64,000 nucleotides of DNA, taken from Humulus lupulus (Eukaryota > Streptophyta > Magnoliopsida > Rosales > Cannabaceae). The notes under the pieces are model-generated. The model was given only the letters and a program-made list of their open reading frames with translations. It was not told the DNA's origin and did not search any database. The position numbers were made by a program, and so were the translations under genes. The stretch covers positions 84,465,888-84,529,887 of the forward strand of contig NC_084796.1 of assembly GCF_963169125.1 (NCBI RefSeq), read 5' to 3'. Below, one piece after another: positions 56,141-64,000 of this stretch (positions are counted from its first letter, which is position 1; each line of letters starts with the position of its first letter).

Positions 56141-56679
56141 GGATGATAGAGAAAGGATGTCATGCATTCTTAGCAAGCGTCGCGGATGTGGCTTAGGAAA
56201 CGCCATTAAAGGTTGGAGACGTCCATATTATAAAGGAATTTTCAAAGATATTTCCTGATGACTAATGAGGGTTACCTTCTACTCATGAAATGGACTTCAA
56301 AATCGAACTAGTATAGGGAACCGAGCCTATCTCAATGGCACCATATCGGATGGCACCTACCGAACTCAAGGAGTTGAAAACGCAGTTACAAGAGCTCTAG
56401 ACTTGGGATTCATCTGACCGAGCCATTCGCCATGGGGGGCACCAATTCTATTTGTAATGAAGAACAATGAAAGCATGCGGATGTGTATCGATTACCATGA
56501 GCTGAAGAAGGTGAAAATTAAGAACAAGTACCCACTTCCCTAGATCGATGACTTACTTGATCAACTTCGAGGAGCAACTTTATTTTCAAAGTTTGATCCA
56601 TGGTACGGTTATCACCAGCACAATGTAAGGGATGAAGATATAACAAAGACGGATTTTAGGACTTGATACGAACATTACG
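56141..56679 (+). pseudogene. RT N-terminal relic of element E
   Basis: Frame-shifted blocks read 'YRMAPTELKELKTQLQEL', '[20 protein letters not shown]', '[14 protein letters not shown]', '[20 protein letters not shown]' and '[18 protein letters not shown]'. It breaks at 56680, before the catalytic YxDD box, where the LTR of element D begins. Confidence 0.85.
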
Positions 56680-58928
56680 TGTACCGCCCTAGATAACCAA
56701 GATCGCTACACTGTGTGTTTAAAATAGTGTTTAACCTGCTAAGCAAGTCGTTTGAACAAAAATGAGTAATAAAAGACTAAGTCAAGGTCAAGTAATAAAA
56801 GATTTGGTCAGCAAAATGATTATTTTTCATTAAAATATTAAGTTTGCACACGGGATCCCAAAAAAAAATCAGTTTACAGACTTGTAAAAGTTAAACAGAT
56901 ACAATTTAGTCGTCCTAAGTGGAAAAAACAAGGTTTAACCCTAGTTCCTCTCAAGCTATCCCAACATCGGTGATCGAGCAGGCTGCATATGTACACATTG
57001 CCCCTGAAGCTCTCCAAATCATGGCTGGTCTAGCTATCAAGTCCCTTACCTGCACCACGTAGCACCCGTGAGCCAAGGCCCATCAAGAAAACTTAACAAA
57101 CATGCACAACTATGCAAAAGTATAAAAGAAGTAACACAATTCACTGGATTCAACTAACAATAGAATATATGCAACAATCTCAATAATAGCACTCAACTTA
57201 ATCAAACCTATAAATCAATCTCACCCTTAGGCCAAGTCCACTGGCTTTATAGCCAACCCCCGCACCCTTAGGCCGGCCTGAAAATGGATATAATCACAGA
57301 TGCACAATGCATAACAAGTAATCATTGGCAGCGTATACAAGCATGCCCAATCAGATATTCTTAGCTACAAATATGTTCATGTCCATAATATATTCATACA
57401 AGGGGTTTAAGCCCCAATCACAACTCGGGTGCAGTTTTCTTACCTCAGGTCCCAAGCAACTAGCATATGGCAGCCCCGAGAATGATCCTTCATCCTTGAG
57501 CCCTTGCGGTATAACCTAGTCACAGTGCTATATTGGATAACTATCAAATTCTATTCCAATTAAATGTTTTGGAAACTAATACTGGCCTTCGGGATCCCAA
57601 ATTCTACTAATTCGGGTAGTAGAACTCATCCCAAGTGCTTAGGTTTGAATCTTCGAGCCTCCTTGAGCCTAAAAGCCTTAGTTTCCCCTTATTTTCCATT
57701 TAGGGCCGCGACCCACGCCTTAAATAGAGGCAAAACCTTCCCCGCTGGAGGACACGAGTCATGACTTGTACCCCCTGGGTCGCAGCACGCCTAGGCAAAA
57801 TAGAGGCATCCCAGCCCCTATGAGCACATGGGCCGCGGCACCTGAAGAACAGGGCCGCGGCCCGAGCCCCCAAATCCAAAAAATCCAGCCTTTTCCTCTG
57901 CGTTTTTCCCAGCCAAACTCATAAATTTAACCCCAATCATCAGCCAAACTCAGAATTGAACCAAGAATTCGTATCCTTATTTCCCAACTATCATAACTAA
58001 CCTAAAACAAATTTCTTACACCCATCAAACACCCCAAACTAGTCAATACCCAGAATACATTCAATCTCTAAATACCCACATCAGTTTAGTAGAATTCAGA
58101 GATTTAAAAGTTAGAATCTTACCCTTGTTTAAAGCTTCAATCCTTAGAGACCTCTTGTCCACTACCCGCTTCAACTCTTGAATCCCTAAGCTTCAATTCC
58201 CAAACTTCTCACCATAAAATCAAGCCCCTCCCTTCAGCACATCAAAGCTTTTAACATAAGTGAAAAAGAATTAATGATGGAGAGGGAGAGAGAAAAACTG
58301 AGGTTGTTCCACTGCATTCTGGTCATTACACTAAAGGATCTAAATATATCCCTTGCCTAAACAAAGACAAATTTTCCCCTAAGCTTTCCCAGCCCTCTAC
58401 TAAACTCTAGCAATAAAATGGCCATTTTTCCCCCCGTTTCCCGCTAATTCCTCAATCAGTCCTATAAATTACCAATTAATCCTGGCATGCTCACTTAATT
58501 TCCAATTACTTTTCCACTACTTAATAAACCCCAAATATAGGTTAAACTGCCAAAAATACCCCTAGGCTCGCCTCGAATCGAGTATTAACCCCGTTGTGAC
58601 TATTCCGCTAATCTGCTCACTAGGATTGCCTCAAGCCATATACTACAAATATATCTACATAATAATGTTGTCTCAATCATTTACTCACATATAATAACTT
58701 TTATGCCCGCAACAGGCCAACTATTACAAGTATGCTCTTATTATCAAGAATTTTCCCACATGCATATTTAATACTAAAAAACATACATCTAAATATATTC
58801 ATATCTTCATATCTATCATGCATGTCAGATAGTCACACATTTAATCAATTAATCACACATATCCAATTATGCCCTCCTAGCACGCTAGTCAAGGTACTAA
58901 ACCCTATTAGTATTTTTGGGACGTTACA
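56680..58928 (-). repeat. 3' LTR of element D (2,249 bp)
   Basis: On the minus strand it starts TGTAACGTCCCAAAAATAC and ends CTAGGGCGGTACA. Its first ~260 bp on the plus strand match 62274-62540. GC-rich islands around 57700-57860 contain GGGCCGCGGCCC. The short open frames inside are not genes. Confidence 0.85.
57700..57860. repeat. GGCCGCGGCC-type palindromic module
   Basis: AGGGCCGCGACCC, GGGTCGCAGC, TGGGCCGCGGCACC and GGGCCGCGGCCCGAG occur within 160 bp of an otherwise AT-rich LTR. Confidence 0.75.
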
Positions 58929-58943
58929 ACTATCCCATCCTTA
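58929..58943 (-). other. Polypurine tract of element D
   Basis: The minus strand reads AAGGATGGGATAGT next to the LTR start. Confidence 0.7.
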
Positions 58944-61900
58944 TTGAAATTTCATCCTCGAAATTTATTCCAACACTTCGGGATACGAATCCCGTAAATT
59001 TGACTGTAACCACAAAGTCCAATCCTCTACCTTTTATCCTTCTGTAACACTCTCATTAGAGTAACAATCTTATTCCATAAGACCTTATCTCATTATCATA
59101 ATTCCATTAGCTTTTTCTTGCGCAATAATTCCCGTTAAAATCCTAGGCCCCCCTCACCTCATCAACGATGATTATCATACATTTCTTCCCTTAACATTGG
59201 CACCAACAACATTCAAAAGCCACCACCCATATTATGGTAAGGCTATTCTGTAGGACCCTGGCCTAGTCCTTGGTAAGATCTCAGAAGTCTTATTAGATCG
59301 GGAGTCAAAACTACTCTTTGTTTCCCAAAATATCTTATTCTTTCTTGTCTATAGTACTTAGAGAAATACAAAGTCTTCAGTCCTGGATCTTCGTGTTCCC
59401 ATATTTGAAATTTGGGAACTCTTATGTCCTTTCAGATGGGCAAACACTTCTGCCCTAACAATCCTAATAACTGCATTAATTTCCTCGAACCAATGCTGAA
59501 CCACAATATTCTGTGTCTTTCATTTCATTACTTGGAATAAACATTTCTCGTTCTCCACCTTACTATATCTTATGTAGAGTCACCCTCGACGTTGATCGGC
59601 ATTCACCATTTTGACTATTCAATCAAGGGACCGTACTTATCTCAATGCCCAGACACTTGCACATTCGATGTATAATTCTCAAAATATAATTCACTCCTTC
59701 AGATTGTTAGTTTATCATAAGGTAACCGTAATTCCAAGTCTTAATCTTATACTCTTTGTCTTCAACATCCTTTCCAAAACTTTGGAAATAAAAGATCTTA
59801 GTTTGACACCATCGACCTCGGTGTCCCATGGAGACATACAGTCTCCCCTTCACCTATACGCATTATTATGATACCTGTTCACACGAACTGAGGTGTATTA
59901 AATCAATCTGTTAAGTCACAGCCTTTCATGTCAAACCTTCTTACTTGCAGTCTAATGTGGTCCACTCCTACGGTCCACTACCATACCTTTTTACTTTCCA
60001 ATATACAATTTCTAGATCTTAACATCCATTTAAACTTCCTGGTTACAATATTCATGAGGTAGTACAATACTCATCTAGAATCTCCACCTCAACAACAGGT
60101 TCCATCGGATCACTCATCCGATCTTCATATCTTAATTCATTCACACTAAAATAGTAGGATTCTGAATCATTCCTACAAGATCTTCTCTCTGAATTTCATT
60201 GTCCATAGAGACATATTTGTTCACTATCAACTGCAAATACTATATCAATCTTGATCGTTACCTCGTTTGACTTTACTGTAATTCGTGGCATCCTATACAA
60301 CTGGCACAAATATTTCCAACTTAGGACGTCAACTTCCATATTAATTTCTTTCCTTATGCAATCAAGGGTTTCCAATATAAATCACCCATTAATTTCTACT
60401 AGGTCTTGGTCTCAAGGTTATTCCTCTACAGATGACCAAACGCTAAAATCCTTTACACAAATACATTCACTTCTATTCCATGGGTACCAACATTGCATCT
60501 TAACAATAGCTACCTAACATTACCGTCACGTTAATGCTCCATGTATAACATTTGTGTTATTATTCTTTCATCTACCATAAAGCATGAACAACCATCCTTT
60601 CAGTCTATACCTGGGTGTGTCTTAGTCTTTGGTGCACCACATTATAGTTTCATGTCTTAAGCAAAGACAATATCCATCATATTGTCCTCTCGTAACCGTC
60701 CATTGCATATAGATTCTAATACCATAGGGTGCTAACCAATCCTTATTTTATCTTCTGAAAATCTAATACAAAACTATCCATTTAGTCCAACTTTAGGTTC
60801 TTGTGTCATCCCAATCTTGGGTGTAGCTGTCTTTAAAGATGCTTCAAGTAGTAAGTGACGTGTCTTACTGGTCTCACTGTACTTCTCACCCCTCAGGTGT
60901 TCTTCAGTAATTTCTTTGTGGCTTCTCAATGAATTCCATCATACATAATCCCATCACTTCCTATAATGTGACCTTGAATATCTTTAGAGAAATCAAAGCT
61001 TACACTTTCTGGAGCCTTACCTGAAACCATGCTTTATCAGCCTAGTACTATCAACATAGCAATCATTCACATTCTACTTCTAACTGGGAGTAGACCAACA
61101 CATTCCTAACGAATCTGGATATGACTCATCCATGTCACTTCTGTACTCTCTGCTTGTCGAACTTACCTATGTCATTGAAGCATTGGTCAGTTAAGAACCT
61201 TCACTAATAATCCATCACGTCCTACTTGGTGCTAGAATTAATTGAAAGAATGTCTCTTTCCTTGGTCCTCAGCTGGTAATAACCAGATCGAAGATCAACT
61301 CCTGAGAACATTGTCTTATCTTGCACTGGGAAATTGAACCCTTCATCCTTTACAGGCGATGTCGACATGTTACAGGATACGATGTCCCGTCTGATCCATC
61401 CTCAAATCAAATACTTCTTCAACTGAACCATTAATTCTTTCTACTAGGCTAATATCATTCTTCATGATGTCCCTGATACCGAGTCTATCCATACCGAAAG
61501 TCCGTAGCGTACCCAACAATTCTTTATGCACCCATCTGAAACCTTACTGGCCAATCCAGTTTCCATTCAGTCTAACTAATATATTCCAAGTGATATCTAC
61601 CCCGGTGTCTAGACATCCCATAGATGCAACCGGGTCCTTCCCTTCCAAATCCAGACATTATTACCATCTCCTACAATCCATGGTTGTCTCTTATTTAACA
61701 TATTGGCTCCTACTTAGGCTCATATTAAAACTCTCATATGACGAGTTCAATCACTTTTACAGTAAACCTTTTATCACTAGTATTCCAATTCTTCTCTTGG
61801 AAGTTACCAACTCTTCCCAGCAGGCACTAATATCTCAAGCCCCATCATACAACAACCTTGAAGTATGTGCTTCATACCCGAGTCTTTTCTGGGAGATATG

Positions 61901-62243
61901 CAGCATCGAACTCTTCCAGCTCATTATATAACAAAGAAAGAGGAATAACAAGTCTACCGGTCAACTCTGAGGCACTAGCCTCAGGCTCTAACTGTAACAA
62001 GGCAGACCAGTCTCCCCTTCTCCAATCTCAGGAAATCTGCCCTAACATGCTTAACTATTCCATGTAGAAAACGTGCCTTCACTTGGCGTCCTCTCAGATG
62101 GCGTCTCTCACATCTGGCGCATACTAAATAACTTTATCAGGCCTCATCGTTGTCCTAGCGACTATCCTCTAAACTATAACCCTTCCTGTCAAAACCATGA
62201 GTAGTAGAACTATCAGGGTTCCTTCTTTTTTGGTTACTGGGAA
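58944..62243 (-). pseudogene. Pol relic of element D
   Basis: Minus-strand coding is destroyed, but the RT core can be read near 61310-61250 as 'FSGVDLRSGYYQLRTKERDI', preceded by 'VKDEGFNFPVQ'-like sequence. Blocks match element B one for one (for example 'CTCTCTGCTTGTCGAACTTA' on the plus strand at 10798 and 61147). The longer open frames here (61464-61931, 60251-60517) are on the opposite strand and show no family, so they are not called. Confidence 0.6.
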
Positions 62244-62257
62244 CCCTTAAACCCAGA

Positions 62258-62270
62258 CCGCACTGATACC
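62258..62270 (-). other. Primer-binding site of element D
   Basis: The minus strand reads TTGGTATCAGTGC, one change from the initiator-Met type TGGTATCAGAGC. It lies next to the 5' LTR end. Confidence 0.7.
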
Positions 62271-62273
62271 AAG

Positions 62274-62540
62274 TTTTAATGCCATGGATAACCAAGACCG
62301 TTACACTATGTGTTCAAAATAGTGCTTAAGTTTCTAATCAAGTTGTTTGAACTTAAATGTGTAATTAAAGACTAAGTCAAGGTCAAGTAATAAAAGATTT
62401 AGTTAAAAAAATGATTATTTTTCAGTAAAATATTAAGTTTGTACACGGGATCCAAAAATAAAATCAGTTTACAGACTTGTAAAAGATAAATAGATACAAT
62501 TTAGTCGTCCCAAGTGGCAAAAACATGGTTTAACCCTTAG
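62274..62540 (-). repeat. 5' LTR of element D, truncated
   Basis: It matches the first ~260 bp of 56680-58928 (for example 'GTCAAGGTCAAGTAATAAAA' and 'TACAATTTAGTCGTCC'). It stops at 'TTTAACCCTTAG', where element F begins. Confidence 0.8.
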
Positions 62541-63424
62541 TCTATAGTGTCAGACTGGGACCCTATCTTTACCTCCAAGTTTTAGGGTAGTTTGCAGAAG
62601 GTTATGGGGACTCAGTCTAAGTTAAGTACAACCTTCCATCCTAAGACTGATGGACAGTCTGAGAGGACGATTTAGGTATTGGAGGATATGCGTAGGTCAT
62701 GCGTGATTGACTTTGAGGGATCGTGGAGTAAGTATCTCTTGATGATTGAGTTTTCATACAACAACAGTTACCAATCAACAATTGGAGTTGCTGCATATGA
62801 GATGTTATATGGGAGGAGATGTAGATCACCCATTCATTGGGATAAGATGGGTGAGAGGAAGTATTTAGGGCCAAACATGGTTCAGAAGACAAATGAAGCA
62901 ATTGAGAAGATCCAATCTAGGATGCTTGCTTCATAGAGTAGAAAGAAAAGCTACGCTGATCTTAAGCGTAGAGACATGGAGTTCAAGGTTGGGGACCACG
63001 TGTTTCTACGAGTTTCACCACAGCGAGGGGTGAGGAGGATTGGGAACAAGGGCAAGTTGAGCCCTAGATTCATTAGACCTTTTGAGATCCTGGAGAGGAT
63101 TGGGCAGGTGGCTTACAGGTAAGCCTTGCCACCATCATTGTCGGGAGTTCACGACGTATTTCATGTTTCTATGCTCTAGAAGTATATCTCAGATATGACA
63201 CATGTGTTGAAGTATGAAGACATCGAATTGCAGATAGATTTGTTTTATGAGGAGCAACCATATCAGATTTTAGATCGGAAGGATAAGGTTCTACGGAACA
63301 AGACAATTCCTCTGGTTAAAGTATTATGGAGGAATAGTAGGGTCGAGCAGGCAACCTGGGAGCTTGAGTTAGCGATGCTATCCCAAGTTATTCAGGTAAA
63401 ATTTCGAGGACGAAATTCTCAGTA
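62541..63424 (+). pseudogene. Integrase C-terminal half with chromodomain, element F
   Basis: The frame reads 'LSTTFHPKTDGQSERTI' (with the catalytic Glu), a stop in place of Gln, and 'VLEDMRRSCVIDFEGSWSKY'. It continues 'EFSYNNSYQSTIGVAAYEML' and 'YGRRCRSPIHWDKMGERKYL', a stop after 'SRMLAS', the GPY/F-like region 'LSPRFIRPFEILERIGQVAY', then 'SGVHDVFHVSML'. The chromodomain at 63240-63370 reads 'QILDRKDKVLRNKTIPLVKV' and 'LWRNSRVEQATWELE'. Chromodomains steer insertion to certain chromatin. Stops near 62670, 62935, 63120 and 63177 disable this copy. Confidence 0.9.
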
Positions 63425-63436
63425 GGAGGGGATAGT
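63422..63436 (+). other. Polypurine tract of element F
   Basis: GTAGGAGGGGATAG stands directly before the LTR start TGTAACAACCC. Confidence 0.8.
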
Positions 63437-64000
63437 TGTAACAACCCAAAATTTACTAATAAGGCTTAAGGGGCTTGATTAGTGTGCTGGGAAAACATAA
63501 TTGGTTTATATGTGATTGAAATTATTTAATGCATGATTATGTGATAAGCATGCTTATATGATTATATGGATATATGAGATGCATGGTTATGAGTATTAGT
63601 ATGCATGTAGGGCCTGTTTAGATTATAAGGGCATATTCATAATTTTGGCCCGTTGAGGGAATAAATGTGATTATTTGTGATAATTGTTAAGACCACATTA
63701 TTATGTGGATGTATTTGCAGCATATGGCTCGAGGCAATCATAGTGAGCTGTTTAGCGAAATAGTCACAGTGGGATTTATAACCAGCTCGGGGGAGCCTAG
63801 GGGTATTTTTGGAAATTTGGGAAATATATTGGAGACTATTTGACATTGGGGAAAATAATTGGTGATTAATTAGATGACGAGATTTAAGTGGTAAATTAGA
63901 GAAACTTGAGGAATTAGCGGGAATTGGGAGCAATTGACCAATATGCCCTTAGAGTGATTAAGAGACTTGGATTTAATTGGGAGGGCAAAAGGGTCTTTTG
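63437..64000 (+). repeat. 3' LTR of element F, cut by the window end
   Basis: It starts TGTAACAACCCAAAATTTAC. The first ~150 bp follow the solo LTR at 31712 closely ('CTAATAAGGCTTAAGG', 'CTTGATTAGTG'), so the two belong to one LTR family. Confidence 0.85.

Larger units (their letters stand above)
52181..56679 (+). mobile_element. Tekay-like element E (gag, protease, RT start), interrupted
   Basis: This plus-strand relic carries Gag (52181-53105 and 55461-55690), protease (55690-56140) and the N-terminal half of RT (to 56679). It is split by a solo LTR at 53106-55455 and cut at 56680 by the LTR of element D. Whether the LTR at 49166 is its own 5' LTR is uncertain. Element F (62541 onward) may be its 3' end. 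Confidence 0.65.
56680..62540 (-). mobile_element. Tekay-like element D, degenerate and 5'-truncated
   Basis: This minus-strand element has a 3' LTR (56680-58928), purine tract, decayed pol, a deletion of gag, a primer site (62258-62270) and only ~265 bp of the 5' LTR (62274-62540). It interrupts E's RT on the left. On the right it is cut where plus-strand integrase sequence begins. Its internal blocks parallel element B. Confidence 0.75.
62541..64000 (+). mobile_element. Tekay-like chromovirus F, 3' end
   Basis: This plus-strand end contains the integrase C-terminal half, chromodomain, purine tract and the start of a 3' LTR, which continues past the window. It may be the 3' end of element E, separated from it by D and by a deletion that removed RT, RNase H and the start of integrase. 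Confidence 0.8.

Noticed and set aside
61464..61931. A 155-codon plus-strand frame
   Set aside because: It lies in decayed minus-strand pol of element D and shows no domain; element B does not keep the frame.
49166..64000. Pairing the 49166 LTR with the 63437 LTR as ends of one element
   Set aside because: Their starts differ (TGTAGCATCTCAAAATTTGG versus TGTAACAACCCAAAATTTAC) and the sequences diverge soon after; the 63437 LTR matches the 31712 family instead.

Overview
This is nuclear DNA of a flowering plant, made almost entirely of nested, decayed Ty3/gypsy LTR retrotransposons. No intact host gene, tRNA, rRNA or CRISPR array could be recognised. The plant assignment rests on Tat-lineage polyproteins, Tekay/Del-type chromoviruses with an initiator-Met primer site and a chromodomain, GT-AG introns and long AT-rich non-coding stretches. 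The species cannot be named from the sequence.

Layout. 1-2115: gag end and 5' LTR tip of a minus-strand Tat-like element (A). 2197-5274: LTR-like debris. 6359-7930: 3' LTR, polypurine tract and antisense promoter/leader of a second minus-strand copy of that family (A'). 8310-14963: a minus-strand Tekay-like element (B) with both LTRs, a primer site, and gag and RT relics. 14964-15676: a coiled-coil coding relic. 15677-18000: LTR-like sequence. 18052-24860: a plus-strand Tat-like element (G), related to A, with a 5' LTR and a heavily mutated gag-pol. 25899-41087: element C, a complete minus-strand Tat-lineage element of about 15 kb with matching LTRs, a GTACT target-site duplication, one nearly continuous gag-pol frame and a separate, spliced, opposite-strand gene between pol and the 3' LTR. 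C inserted into another LTR (H: 25440-25898 plus 41093-41980). C was later split inside integrase by a solo Tekay-like LTR (31712-34050, perfect GCCAC duplication).

41993-49165 is an AT-rich stretch with two short coding relics, several local duplications and a satellite array (46560-48345). The array has ~170-bp monomers arranged as a trimeric higher-order repeat of about 516 bp. 49166-64000 is a stack of Tekay-like chromoviruses: an LTR with a TATA box and a mutated primer site; a plus-strand gag-protease-RT relic (E) interrupted in gag by a solo LTR (53106-55455) and in RT by minus-strand element D (56680-62540); then a plus-strand integrase-chromodomain end (F) running into a 3' LTR that leaves the window.

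How the parts work together: the retrotransposon genes form the usual gag, protease, RT, RNase H, integrase series. Nearly all copies are dead through stops, frameshifts, lost catalytic residues or nested insertions. Element C is the best preserved, and its protease, RT, RNase H and integrase motifs are mostly present. The features most worth a second look are C's antisense gene with its own TATA box, the higher-order satellite, and short GC-rich palindromic modules in several unrelated LTRs.
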